A DNA stretch of 64,000 nt, from the NCBI RefSeq assembly GCF_028747785.1, contig NZ_CP118158.1, forward strand, positions 2,852,001 through 2,916,000, in the 5' to 3' direction. This document shows positions 8,758 to 17,920 of the stretch, one piece after another (position 1 is the first letter of the stretch; each line of letters begins with the position of its first letter). The position numbers and the translations under genes are program-made. The notes beneath the pieces are model-generated. The model was not told the origin of the DNA. It made no database searches and saw only the letters and a program-made list of their open reading frames with translations. The DNA is from Halosimplex aquaticum. Lineage in GTDB: Archaea > Halobacteriota > Halobacteria > Halobacteriales > Haloarculaceae.

Positions 8758-9522
8758 ATGAACAACGACGGTCCCTCGGTGAAAGCCACCGAAACGAGTT
8801 TCCGGATCATCGAGGCCCTGGAGCGCGAGGGGGGCGCGGGCGTGAGCGAGCTGGCCCGGGCAGTCGACCTGTCGAAGAGCGCGGTCTACAAACACGTCCA
8901 GACGCTGGAACGGCTCGGCTATCTCGTCCGCGACGGCGACGATTACTACCTCAGCAACCGATTCCGCAGCCTCGCGTCCCGCGCGAGCGAACGCTTTCCC
9001 GTCGAGGTGCTCCGCGAAGTCGTCGAGGACCTCGCCGAGACGACCGGCCACGTCGCCAACTTCATCGCGCACGAAGGCCGGAACGGGATCTACGTCGTGT
9101 GCGTCGACGACTACTCCGACTCGAAGTCGGCCACCACCGAGGGGGACACGGCGCCCTTTCACGCGACGGCCGGTGGAAAGGCGATTCTGGCGTTTCTCTC
9201 GGAGAGCGAGCGAGACCGGATCCTCCAGCGGGTGGGGACGCCCGCGTACACGGACAAGACGATCACCGACCGCGAGGAACTCGAACGGGAGTTACAGACG
9301 GTCCGCGACCAACGCATCGCCTTCGACCGCGAAGAGTACGTCGCCGGCCACCAGTGCGTCGCCTCCCCGATCCTCGGCCAGAACAGAGAACCGGTCGGCG
9401 CGCTCAGCGTCTCAGGCGATATCTCACAGATGTCCGGGAAGCGCCTCGCAGAGGACGTCACCGGGCTCGTGATCAGTTCCGCCAGGTCGATCGAGAACGA
9501 GCTCCTCTCTGGTGAACGTTAA
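8758..9522 (+). CDS. IclR family transcriptional regulator
   Basis: 254 residues from the ATG at 8758. The N-terminal winged helix (about 10-70) contains the IclR-type stretch GVSELARAVDLSKSAVYKHV. A helical linker leads to the C-terminal ligand-binding domain (about 80-250) with HATAGGKAILAFL and REEYVAGHQCVASPIL, the usual effector-pocket motifs. It is divergent from dgoD and close to the Gfo/Idh, isomerase and transporter genes, so a role as sugar-acid sensor for this module is inferred. A TATA-like CTATTAG at about 8728-8734 lies 28 nt before the start. Effector unknown. The 3' side is a long gene-free gap. Confidence 0.92.
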   Translation: MNNDGPSVKATETSFRIIEALEREGGAGVSELARAVDLSKSAVYKHVQTLERLGYLVRDGDDYYLSNRFRSLASRASERFPVEVLREVVEDLAETTGHVANFIAHEGRNGIYVVCVDDYSDSKSATTEGDTAPFHATAGGKAILAFLSESERDRILQRVGTPAYTDKTITDREELERELQTVRDQRIAFDREEYVAGHQCVASPILGQNREPVGALSVSGDISQMSGKRLAEDVTGLVISSARSIENELLSGER

Positions 9523-10557
9523 CGTATCGAGAACGCGTCTGGCGACCGACGAAACCCCCCGGTGCGTAGACCGCCACCAATTGATCACTATTTTCAAGCA
9601 ACTTTCGACGCTCCGCCCCCGTAATGTTCACCTATCGAGAACGATCTTCGCTGTGGCCGAGTGTTCTGCCCCCCGATCTGTATCGCCAGGCCGTCGAGCG
9701 AGGGGACGGAGAATCTGTTCTCTGCGTCCGTGGCAGATCGGTTCGATCAGTCGTCGTGGGCAGCCCGTCCCCAGCCGGTCGATGCACTGCTGCGAAACTC
9801 CAATTACAGGATTATGGTTGTAATCTGTGTGGGGCGGCGCTCCCCGGCCGCACTCGATCCGGTACCAGCTACGACAGCGGAGGGAGCGAAGGCGAATAAT
9901 AGTATGAAATGAAGGATATAGCCGAAATTGATTAGTATTCTCCAATGCCACCATCACCCCGTTCCAGATCAGTGAGTCTTATCCGGGATCGTTTTGAAAT
10001 TCGATACTTATTTCTGGATGTGTTTACGTATCGCCTATTCTTTTGGTTGTACCGGACTAGAAGATCAGAAATGCCTGGAATCTCATCAGATGTCTTGGGA
10101 TTAGCTCTCTATAGCTGATTTAGGACACTCTGTCCGTGCTTTGAGCTATCCAGTAACGTCGGATGGGCCTCTCGAAATCGAAATTCCTGGTCGTGCAAGC
10201 GGATCGTGAATCTCCCTGCGATAAATGAAATATATCTGGGCGCTATAGAAAATCATAATATTCCATACTATTTATTGTGGGCAGCCGCGCCGGTTAAATC
10301 CGGCCCGGCGACGATCGTTCGGTTCGGAATCTGCGTCGGAGTGGGATCCTGATGCTCACACGGTGGAACTACTGTACGGCGTTTGGAAGCCGGGAGCGGC
10401 GTTCGCCGGTTTCGTCTTCACTTTCGATTTCGCCGTAGGCTGAAGCGAGTCCCGGAGTGGAGCGGGGCGGCAACTGCCGACGACCGCCGAGCCCGGTTGA
10501 CAGCCAGCGGACGGCGATCGGACACTCTCGGACGGAACGCAGCCGCGTAAAGTCCGT
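9523..10557. other. Gene-free gap of about 1 kb, partly AT-rich
   Basis: No convincing gene on either strand. Open frames at 9512-9823, 9624-9899 and 9628-9957 are basic and rich in Cys, Trp and Arg, unlike the acidic proteins around them. From about 9890 to 10285 the GC content drops well below the surroundings and stops occur in every frame, as in decayed or foreign DNA. A short GC hairpin (GCCGG-TTAAAT-CCGGC) is found near 10290-10305. Nothing else recognised. Confidence 0.6.
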
Positions 10558-11139
10558 CTACTGGAGGAGGTGGCGCTTGCGGATCCTGGGCTCGCCGTCG
10601 CCGAACTTGACGACGGCGTCGAACAGCGAGGCGATGCTGTCGACGGTCGTGCGGTCGTGGGCGCTCGGGTCGATGTGGAAGTGCGCCCGAGCGTTCGCGG
10701 CGTAGAGCTGTCCGGTGATCGCGTGGAGGAACTCGTAGGCCGTCTCGGCCTCGACGTACTGGAGCATCGCCGTCAGCGAGTCGACGCAGACCCTCGGTGC
10801 GTCCTCCCACTCCGAGAGCAACTCGCTGATGGCGATGCCGAGTCCGGTCAGGTCGCTGGGCGAGGAGACGTGTTCGACGGTGACGCCGTCGGGCTTCGAG
10901 CCCGGGGACTCGCCGACGACGACGACCGCCGCGTGGCCGGGCTGTTCGTCGGTCGCTGCCGACCACTGGTCGAGGCAGTCGCTCGCGTCGCTCCGGAAGG
11001 TCACCCACAGGACGTTCGCCCCGCCGGGGTCGGAAGGGATCAGGAGGTCGGTACAGGCCTCGCCTTCCCCGCCGGTCATCGACGGCGCGCACAAGAGGAC
11101 GTTCCGGGCGTCGGCCAATTCGGAGGTGAGGTCGGTCAT
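10558..11139 (-). CDS. RAD55/KaiC-like haloarchaeal protein lacking a normal P-loop
   Basis: 193 residues from ATG 11139 (a GTG is one codon upstream). The fold pattern of small haloarchaeal KaiC/RadA-superfamily proteins is visible: an N-terminal strand LLCAPSM followed by GGEGEAC where a Walker A loop would be, VLWVTF, a Walker-B-like RVCVDSLTAMLQYV, and a C-terminal strand pair ending RIRKRHLLQ. The canonical GxxxxGK[ST] is absent, so ATP binding is doubtful. Such proteins occur in many paralogues in haloarchaea, often near signal-transduction genes; here it stands alone. Assignment is by pattern recognition only. Confidence 0.65.
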   Translation of the reverse strand: MTDLTSELADARNVLLCAPSMTGGEGEACTDLLIPSDPGGANVLWVTFRSDASDCLDQWSAATDEQPGHAAVVVVGESPGSKPDGVTVEHVSSPSDLTGLGIAISELLSEWEDAPRVCVDSLTAMLQYVEAETAYEFLHAITGQLYAANARAHFHIDPSAHDRTTVDSIASLFDAVVKFGDGEPRIRKRHLLQ

Positions 11140-11231
11140 CACTAATCGGTCAGTTCACTCAGTGTAGCCGCGGAACGACCAAAATCCTTCCGTTCCGGTC
11201 GGGGACGGGCCGACGGTACCTCGCTCGGCTG

Positions 11232-11561
11232 CTACGGCTCGTCGAACCGCTCGACCGTGAACTCCCCCGGCCGGTCCACCAGTTCGCGCACCCGCTCGCG
11301 GGCGCCCTGCGGCGACCCCGCGAGGACGACCGTGCCGTCGACCTGCTGGGGGGTCCCGTCCTGGTCCGCGTCGCCGGCCTCGCCGTCCCCATCGGACTCC
11401 GCACTGCGGGCTCGATACGCGGCGAGTTCCCCGTCGAACTCCGTCGCGTAGGTCCGGAGCGTCCCGCGGACCTCTCGCTCCAGTTCGGCGAGGTCGATCT
11501 CGCCGTCCTCGAACTCTCCGAGGGCGTCCTCGACGTTACGCAGGGCGGAGATCCGGTCCAT
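11232..11561 (-). CDS. Small acidic haloarchaeal protein downstream of mcm
   Basis: 109 residues. The N-terminal half is predicted helical (ALRNVEDALGEFEDGEIDLAELEREV), followed by an Asp/Gly/Glu-rich linker (about 55-72) and a short C-terminal alpha/beta stretch (VVLAGSPQGARERVRELV). It begins 5 nt after the mcm stop codon, so it is almost certainly in the mcm operon. No family name is known to me and no catalytic motif is visible. The position suggests, but does not prove, a link to replication. Confidence 0.75.
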   Translation of the reverse strand: MDRISALRNVEDALGEFEDGEIDLAELEREVRGTLRTYATEFDGELAAYRARSAESDGDGEAGDADQDGTPQQVDGTVVLAGSPQGARERVRELVDRPGEFTVERFDEP

Positions 11562-11566
11562 CGTCG

Positions 11567-13663
11567 TCAGGTCGTGCGGAGGTAGTCGGTCTGCGGTTCG
11601 TACACTTCGCCCTTCTGTTTGAGCTTCTCAATCTCGTGTTCGGCCTTCGTCTCGTCCATGCCGACCTCCTCGGCGCGGTCGATGACCACCTCGACCGGCG
11701 CGCCCTCGTCGTACTCGCTCTCGAGGTCGTCGATGAGCTGCTTGATGTTCTTGATCCGGTCGCGCTGGCTCTTGGTCGTCCCCGCCTCTATCATGTCGGC
11801 GTCGAGTTCGCCCGTCTCCGGGTCGACGCCGACGTCTTCCATGCACGAGCGGACGATGTCGATGACCCGCTGGGAGTCCTCGGCGGTCACTTTGTCGGAG
11901 AGCCGGACGCGCGCCGACGCCTCGGCCAGCCGCACGGTCGCTTCCAGTTTCCGGGCGGTCACCGGCACCGCCGCGTCCTCGTCGGCCCCCTGGGTCCGCA
12001 GATCGACGTAGAAGTCCTCGATCTCCTCGCGGGCCTCCTCGGTCATCGTCGGGTAGCAGTTGCGCTTCGCGTAGGCGATGTACTTGCGCAGCAGCTCGGG
12101 CTCGATGGTCGGCGCGACGTCGTCGGTGACGTTCTCGACCTCCTCGTCGCTGAAGTTCGACGTGTTCGACTCGACGCGGTGGGTGTGCAGCTCGCCCGCG
12201 TAGTTCGTCCGCAGGATGTGGTCGGCCAGGTTCCGGTCTTTCTCCTCGTTGGGCTGGTCGGTGACCGTGAAGATCAGGTCGAACCGGGAGATGAGCGCGG
12301 GTTCGAGGTCGATCTGCTCGCTGATCGGCTCGTACTGGTCGAACCGGCCGTACTTGGGGTTGGCCGCTCCGAGCAGCGAACACCGCGATTTGAGCGTCGC
12401 GTTGATTCCCGCCTTCGAGACGCTGATCTCCTGCTGTTCCAGCGCCTGGTGCATCGCCGAGCGGTCGTCGGCGGCCATCTTGTCCAGCTCGTCGACGGCG
12501 GCGATGCCCTGGTCCGCGAGCACGAGCGCTCCCGCTTCGAGGGTCCACTGCTGGCCGTCACCGAAGTCGTCGCGAACCGCCGCCGCGGTGAGCCCCGCGC
12601 TGGAACTCCCCTTCCCCGAGGTATAGACCGAGCGTGGCGCGATGTTTTGGATATATGATAACATCTGCGATTTGCCAGTTCCGGGATCCCCTATCAGGAG
12701 CATATGCAGGTCGCCACGAATGCGGGACTCGTCAGGAAGGTGTTTCGTGACGCCGGAGAACAGCTGGAGGATCATCGAGAGCTTCTCGCGGTCGTAGCCG
12801 TAGATGGAGGGCGCGATGGCGCCGACCATCTCGTCGTAGATGTCCTCCCGGCTGGAGAGTTCGATGATCTCCTGTTTGTCCTCCTCGGTGATGTCCATCT
12901 CCTCGAACTGCTCGTCCTCGATCTCGACCGAGAAGCCGTCCATGTAGGTGTCGAACATGGGCGACTGGTCCTGGTCGCTGCCCTGCTGGTCGAGCTTGAG
13001 GACGCCCGAGACGCGGACGTGGTCGCCGGCGGTCACTTCGCCGGTGATGTCGTCCTCGATGTTGACGTCGATGCTCTGGGGCGTCTCGCCGCCGCGCAGG
13101 CCCTCGGGGGACTCCTGGACGCGGATCTTCTGGGCGTCGATGAACTCCGACTGGTCGAAGTTGATGCGGAACGGGCCCTGGCGCTCGCACCCCTGACACT
13201 CGTGGGGTTCCTGGAAGTCGCCGGTCTGCTGGGGGATGCGGGTGAGCGTCCCGCAGCGCTGGCACTCGAAGGCGGCCTGGGTGATCTTCGGCTTGACGTC
13301 GGTGGCCTTGCGGACGATGCCCTGGACGCTGATGAGCTGGCCGCGGTGGTCGGCGCGGAGTTCCCGGATGTCGGTCGACTCGGGGAGGTTGTGAATGCGG
13401 ACGTGCGCCTGCCCCAGCTTCACGTCGACGGGCAGGTCGTAGAGCCGGAGCGCTTCCTCGGCGCACTCCCGGAGCTCCTCGGGGTGGTTCTGCACGTCGT
13501 CGGCGAGGTCGGGGTCGAACCGGTAGATGTCCTGCCAGTCGAGATAGAGAGACTTCTGCTCGGTCGGGTACTTCTGGGCGAGGTCGCCGATCTCGTTGCG
13601 GTAGTAATCCCGGTAGAGATCCTCGAAGGCGTCTATCAGTTCGGTGTTCTCCGCGCGCGCCAT
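11567..13663 (-). CDS. mcm: Replicative DNA helicase, minichromosome maintenance protein
   Basis: 698 residues from the ATG at 13663, giving the usual haloarchaeal N-terminus MARAENTEL. N-terminal domain with OB fold and zinc site: C134-x2-C137 and C156-x2-C159. AAA+ core with Walker A GDPGTGKS (325-332), Walker B with AVDEL, sensor-1 LGAANPKYG, arginine finger region SRFDLIF, and a C-terminal winged helix. MCM unwinds duplex DNA 3'-5' at the replication fork as a hexamer. No intein is present, although haloarchaeal mcm genes often carry one. A 109-codon ORF follows 5 nt later and is likely co-transcribed. The frame runs open further upstream but that part is not MCM-like. Confidence 0.98.
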   Translation of the reverse strand: MARAENTELIDAFEDLYRDYYRNEIGDLAQKYPTEQKSLYLDWQDIYRFDPDLADDVQNHPEELRECAEEALRLYDLPVDVKLGQAHVRIHNLPESTDIRELRADHRGQLISVQGIVRKATDVKPKITQAAFECQRCGTLTRIPQQTGDFQEPHECQGCERQGPFRINFDQSEFIDAQKIRVQESPEGLRGGETPQSIDVNIEDDITGEVTAGDHVRVSGVLKLDQQGSDQDQSPMFDTYMDGFSVEIEDEQFEEMDITEEDKQEIIELSSREDIYDEMVGAIAPSIYGYDREKLSMILQLFSGVTKHLPDESRIRGDLHMLLIGDPGTGKSQMLSYIQNIAPRSVYTSGKGSSSAGLTAAAVRDDFGDGQQWTLEAGALVLADQGIAAVDELDKMAADDRSAMHQALEQQEISVSKAGINATLKSRCSLLGAANPKYGRFDQYEPISEQIDLEPALISRFDLIFTVTDQPNEEKDRNLADHILRTNYAGELHTHRVESNTSNFSDEEVENVTDDVAPTIEPELLRKYIAYAKRNCYPTMTEEAREEIEDFYVDLRTQGADEDAAVPVTARKLEATVRLAEASARVRLSDKVTAEDSQRVIDIVRSCMEDVGVDPETGELDADMIEAGTTKSQRDRIKNIKQLIDDLESEYDEGAPVEVVIDRAEEVGMDETKAEHEIEKLKQKGEVYEPQTDYLRTT

Positions 13664-13883
13664 TGAGTGGGCCAGCGTAGCCTCCGCTCGGATAAGAAGG
13701 TTCGCAAACCGGGGCGAAAGTGAACGCGCGGACCCGCCGAACCGTCCAGTGACTGCGCTGCACGACCGCACGACTGCAGCCGACTGGAACTGCACGCCGG
13801 GACTCCACGCGCCCAGTCGACCGGACCGGGGACCGGCCGTGAGAGACGCCACCGCGAATCCGAACGACATCCGTACCAGAAAA

Positions 13884-13893
13884 CATATATTAT
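13884..13893 (+). promoter_or_regulatory. TATA box of the beta-helix protein gene
   Basis: CATATATTAT, centre about 27 nt before the ATG at 13915; one of the clearest TATA boxes in the window. Confidence 0.6.
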
Positions 13894-13914
13894 CAATGGG
13901 TATGTATCTGATAG

Positions 13915-15765
13915 ATGTCATCAGAGGATGACGTCAGCGGTCACGAACAGGGGGATCGAAACGAAGGGGGAACCGACGCGACGGGCGTCACGCGGCGACG
14001 GGCTATGTCGCTCGCGGGGGCCGCGGGCCTCGGCCTCTCGATGCCGGGGCTCGTCCGTGGGAGCAGGGGGGACGCCGGATCCGCCGGTCAGGAGGCGCGG
14101 ACGATCGAGAACGTCAACGACATCGTCGCGTCCAGGGAACCCGTCGGGGACTACTTCTCGCTGAAGACCAGCGGCTCGGAGGACGGGAACGTCCAGCTCT
14201 ACGACGAGACCGCGAAGACGTGGTTCATGCGCGCGACCGAGAGCGGCGTCGAGAACGAACCGGGGCCGGTGAAGTTCCAGTCGCCGATCCGGGGCGCGCC
14301 GGCGTCCGACCCGGGCGTCCAGCAGCCGGGGAGCCTCGACGTGAGAGGCGGCGTCTCGCTGGAGAACCCGTCGATCGAGGGTTGGAACGTCGTCGACGTC
14401 GTCGAGGCCGGCGGGGACCCGACCGGCGAGGAACCGATCGAGGACGTCCTGGCCGAGAACCTCGGGCCGAAGACGGTCTTCGCGTTCCCCAGCGGGACCT
14501 ACCGACTGACCGAAGCGCTCCAGGCGTCGAGCTTCGAGTCGATCGCCTTCGTCGGCAAACCCGAGGCGACGATCGACGTCGCGAACTCGCTCGAACACGC
14601 GGCGCTCAGTCTGCGCGGCGCCCCGTCCGACACGGCCGACGAGGGAATCTGTATCGACGACCGGGACGGCGGTCAGCCCGCGGGGAAGATCTTCGTCGAC
14701 AGCCTCACCATCGACATCGGGGGCGTCAACGCACCCGCGTTAGCTGCTCACGCCGGCGAGTACATGGACGTCAGGAACGTCGACGTCGTCGGGAAGCGCA
14801 CCTGGGCGGGAACCGCGGACCCGACGACCGAGACGGTCACGCTCTCGGTGCGGGACCCGCACGGCGTCGGCCGCGTCGAGGTACGCCTGCCCGACGGAGG
14901 AGAGTTCGCCGAGAAGGCCAGCCAGGCCGACGAATTCATCGGAATCAGGACGTACCCCGACCGTCACGAGGGCGTCCTCCACCTCGTAAACTGCGTCGTC
15001 CAGGGGTTCCCGAACAACGGGTTCTACCTGAAACGCCACGACAGCGCGGATCGGCTGGACGCCAGCGGCGAGGTCCACGTCCAGAACTGCGTCGCGCGGA
15101 ACAACGGCCTGGCCAACATCCGCCTCGGCGAGGGCGACACCGCCCGGAACTGCCGGGTGGAGATCGACGTGGACTGCAAACCCTACGCCAGCGCTCTGGC
15201 CTGTTACGCCGAACACGGGCCGGCGCTGTTCGACGGGATATACGTCCACCGGGAGAGCGGTGTCAACAACCTGCTGCGCGGCAGCAACACCGGGTCGGAG
15301 GTCACGTTCCGGAACATGACCGTCCACGACGAGGGTGCGGGTCACGTCCTCGCCGTCGAGAACGCCTGCAACATGACGATCGCCGACTCGACGATCGTCA
15401 ACAGCGGCGGAGACTACTACTCCGGCACGTTCAACAGCGGGCGCCTGACCCTCGAGAACGTCTACTGGCGCTCGAAGGGGTCGTCGAACAACCGACGCGG
15501 GCTGGTCGTCGCGCCGGACGGCTCCGTCGAGTTCCTCACCGTCAAGGACTGCACGTTCGACGTCGATCACACCGCCCTGCGTATCAACGGGACCCGCGCC
15601 CGGGTCGTCGGCAACCGCTTCAAATCCGGACAGCTCACCTGGGACAGCCCGGAGGACGCCCCGGTGAGCGGTCGGATCCGCGACAACGAGTTCTCGGCCG
15701 ACGGCGGGTACAACGAGATCACCGCCGGGGACGACCACGTCGTCGCGGACAACTGGGGCCTGTAG
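13915..15765 (+). CDS. Tat-exported parallel beta-helix (pectate-lyase-like) protein
   Basis: 616 residues. A Tat signal is seen at about 25-50: TRRRAMSLAGAAGLGLSMPG. No Cys lipobox follows, so it is probably released. From about residue 175 the protein has the strand-turn pattern of right-handed beta-helices, with repeats such as VHVQNCVARNNGLANIRLG, VTFRNMTVHDEGAGHVLAV and MTIADSTIVNSGGDYYSG. The start FPSGTYRLTEALQ resembles the first rungs of pectate-lyase-3-like folds. Such proteins bind or cleave extracellular polysaccharides; no catalytic set can be named. Transcribed alone from a strong TATA box. Substrate unknown. Confidence 0.85.
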   Translation: MSSEDDVSGHEQGDRNEGGTDATGVTRRRAMSLAGAAGLGLSMPGLVRGSRGDAGSAGQEARTIENVNDIVASREPVGDYFSLKTSGSEDGNVQLYDETAKTWFMRATESGVENEPGPVKFQSPIRGAPASDPGVQQPGSLDVRGGVSLENPSIEGWNVVDVVEAGGDPTGEEPIEDVLAENLGPKTVFAFPSGTYRLTEALQASSFESIAFVGKPEATIDVANSLEHAALSLRGAPSDTADEGICIDDRDGGQPAGKIFVDSLTIDIGGVNAPALAAHAGEYMDVRNVDVVGKRTWAGTADPTTETVTLSVRDPHGVGRVEVRLPDGGEFAEKASQADEFIGIRTYPDRHEGVLHLVNCVVQGFPNNGFYLKRHDSADRLDASGEVHVQNCVARNNGLANIRLGEGDTARNCRVEIDVDCKPYASALACYAEHGPALFDGIYVHRESGVNNLLRGSNTGSEVTFRNMTVHDEGAGHVLAVENACNMTIADSTIVNSGGDYYSGTFNSGRLTLENVYWRSKGSSNNRRGLVVAPDGSVEFLTVKDCTFDVDHTALRINGTRARVVGNRFKSGQLTWDSPEDAPVSGRIRDNEFSADGGYNEITAGDDHVVADNWGL

Positions 15766-15795
15766 GCCGGGGCTCCGGTCGCGGTCGCCCGACGG

Positions 15796-16341
15796 CTACC
15801 AGCTCACGTCGTAGGTGCAGCGGTCGGCGCCCTCGGCCCGGCAGGCGCCCACCTCGCAGACGCAGACGAACCCGTCGGCGTGCGCGACGGCAGTGCCCTC
15901 GACGACGCCCCGGTCGAACGCACAGGGGTAGGGGGTGTGACACTCGATGCGGCCGTCTTCGTCCCCGATCTGCCTGAAGGCGTAGCCGCCGACGTCACCG
16001 CCGCGGTGTCGGTCGCGACAGACGTCGTCCAGCGCGTCGAGCGCGTCCGGAACGCTCTCGACGCCCTCGGGAAAGGCGACCGCGCGGGCGATGCGCTGGC
16101 CGAGAGCGTGAACCGCGTGGTCGCCGACGAGCCCGTGGACGGCCTCGACGGCGTGGACGTACGACGAGAGCGGATACCACTCGCCCGGCCGAGCGGTCGC
16201 GAGATCGCGGTCGCGGAACGCGCGCTGCGCCGGTTCCCGGGCGTCCGCGGAGAACTTCTCGACGCCCTCGACGACTGCCGCGACGAACTCCCCGGCCACG
16301 TCCATCTCCGCGAGCGGGCGGTCGTCGCGTCCGGGTCTCAT
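15796..16341 (-). CDS. V4R-like cysteine-containing protein
   Basis: 181 residues. The N-terminal two thirds are helical (FVAAVVEGVEKF, YPLSSYVHAVEAVHGLVG). The C-terminal third resembles a V4R (4-vinyl reductase) or haem-NO-binding-like domain: CHTPYPCAFDRGVVEGTA, then VCVCEVGACRAEG and CTYDVSW, i.e. the C-x-C-E-x3-C-x-A-x-G...C-x-[YF] ending of V4R sensors. V4R domains bind small molecules or metals and often regulate transcription, but no DNA-binding domain is fused here. Convergent with the beta-helix gene, 30 nt apart. Assignment is from motif memory; the Cys pattern is certain. Confidence 0.6.
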   Translation of the reverse strand: MRPGRDDRPLAEMDVAGEFVAAVVEGVEKFSADAREPAQRAFRDRDLATARPGEWYPLSSYVHAVEAVHGLVGDHAVHALGQRIARAVAFPEGVESVPDALDALDDVCRDRHRGGDVGGYAFRQIGDEDGRIECHTPYPCAFDRGVVEGTAVAHADGFVCVCEVGACRAEGADRCTYDVSW

Positions 16342-16753
16342 ACCCGCCGTTCGGCCGCTCGCCTCAAGTGAATCCCGCCAAACCAGTTAGGAAAAGCGTC
16401 CGGGGGTCCCTGGACGGAGAGATATCCGACGGGGACAGTCGCCCTCGCTGTCCGCCCCGTGGCCGAGTGCCCCTCGACCGAGTAGTACTACGACGCGACC
16501 GGGCTTGAGTTGCTACCCCCAGTGCTGTGGCCGTTTATGTCGACCGCGTGTTCTGTGCGGCAGTGACTATCGCTCGCAAAGCGAGGGCGACGAGACGATG
16601 GGAGCGCTCGTTCCCGTCGGCAAGTTCCTTCCCGGAGATCCGTCGGTGGCTCCTATCGTCCGTTCCCGTACCCAATGAGACTATTATATAGACTACATAT
16701 CTGTGATATAAACCTATTTGAACTAAAGTATGTATTAACAACATGTCCATCAC
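16342..16753. other. Intergenic region with AT-rich promoter segment
   Basis: 412 nt with no supported gene. A small hairpin with stem CGCTCG around 16572-16584 is seen. From 16675 to 16750 the sequence turns strongly AT-rich with several overlapping TATA-like stretches (near 16683, 16706 and 16731), which probably form the promoter of the secreted-protein gene starting at 16754. The open frame 16535-16753 on the minus strand overlaps this promoter and is not credible. Confidence 0.5.
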
Positions 16754-17704
16754 ATGGATACAAACGATACAACTGTCGACGAGAATAGGAGAAAGACGCT
16801 CAAGTACCTCGGTATCGGGTCGCTATCGACGCTAGCTGCCGCCTCGTCAGCGACTGGATCAGCCGGTGCGACGTCGTTCAACGACCCGGATCTCCTCCTC
16901 ACAGACGACTGTTTCGTGGACGTGGACAGCGACATGGGGTGGAAATACGACTACCGTCGGAACCACTCCGCCACGCTCGGGTACTGGGGCCCGACCTGGG
17001 ACGAGACACAGGGTAAGTGGGAGCACTCCTTCGAGATACACGGGAGTGCTTACGGTGAGATGCGGTGTCCCGGCTACGCCTGCCCGGACGGCGACGGAAA
17101 GGACTGGAACGAAGGGTCCGATTTCTTCCAGCAACACTCGATCGTCATCGAGGACGGCGCGCCGTCACTGAACGTCGGCGACCCGTATCCACTGAACTCG
17201 TCGTCACACGAGTTCGACGTCGCCGAGAACGACGTCTCCGCCAGGCCGTCGCCCGAAGACAACTCTAACGAGGCAGAGGCTGCGGAGGCCATGATCTCGT
17301 ACGCGCTGGGCGAGCTCAATCCCATCGTCGGGCTAGCGCTGACTGCCCAGGAGGTCCTCTCCGCACTGACGCCGAAATCCAACCCGGACTTCTACCAGAA
17401 CGAGTGGAGCTACAGCTCCTCCGGTCCGTGGCAGTTCGACCACCACATGGTGTTCAATATCTACTCCGAGCAGGGGGCCGACGTCGGGCTCCAGGTCCGC
17501 TCGGAAGCGGAAAACATGCCGGACAACGCCCCGCTCTCCGGCGTCCACTTCGAGCTCGAAGCCGAGACGCCGATGTACAAAGGCGACGAGGACGGCGAGC
17601 AGGGGCCGGACTCCCTCGACGCGTCCGTCACGACGCGTGCACCGGCTAACGCCGGCCCTGACGACAGATACTACTACGACGAAACAACGACTTCCGGAGC
17701 GTGA
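16754..17704 (+). CDS. Tat-exported protein of unknown function, possibly halocin-precursor-like
   Basis: 316 residues. Signal: NRRKTLKYLGIGSLSTLAAA, a twin-arginine motif and hydrophobic core, with likely cleavage after the Ala-rich stretch near residue 40. The mature part is acidic and aromatic-rich with three Cys (DDCF, and RCPGYAC about 100 residues in). A hydrophobic helix-like segment lies at about 180-200 (ALGELNPIVGLALTAQEVLS). The order Tat signal, Trp/Cys-containing domain and Ala/Leu-rich helix reminds me of the N-terminal half of halocin C8-type precursors, but the Cys-rich C-terminal bacteriocin domain is absent. This is a weak inference. The gene stands alone behind an unusually AT-rich promoter. 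Confidence 0.7.
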   Translation: MDTNDTTVDENRRKTLKYLGIGSLSTLAAASSATGSAGATSFNDPDLLLTDDCFVDVDSDMGWKYDYRRNHSATLGYWGPTWDETQGKWEHSFEIHGSAYGEMRCPGYACPDGDGKDWNEGSDFFQQHSIVIEDGAPSLNVGDPYPLNSSSHEFDVAENDVSARPSPEDNSNEAEAAEAMISYALGELNPIVGLALTAQEVLSALTPKSNPDFYQNEWSYSSSGPWQFDHHMVFNIYSEQGADVGLQVRSEAENMPDNAPLSGVHFELEAETPMYKGDEDGEQGPDSLDASVTTRAPANAGPDDRYYYDETTTSGA

Positions 17705-17920
17705 GCCCGGGTTGACTCGGTGCCGCTCGCGGTCACGCTGACGGCGCGGCCGCCGGGGCTCGCGTACCGGAGCACTCTCGGGTTCCGGACGCCGGACGCG
17801 ACGGAGACCGCGTAGATCTCGGGCGGACCACGATTCTGGTCTCCCGCGTTCGCCCCAGTGCTCGGTAACAGGGTAGGGTCCGAACTATCCGGAGACCCTG
17901 GAAAAACGGTACGTCGGAAG

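Noticed and set aside
9512..9823. 103-codon ORF after the IclR gene
   Set aside because: Cys/Arg-rich, overlaps the IclR stop and lacks a promoter; atypical for haloarchaeal proteins.
16535..16753. 72-codon ORF on the minus strand
   Set aside because: Covers the AT-rich promoter region of the secreted-protein gene and has no family features.
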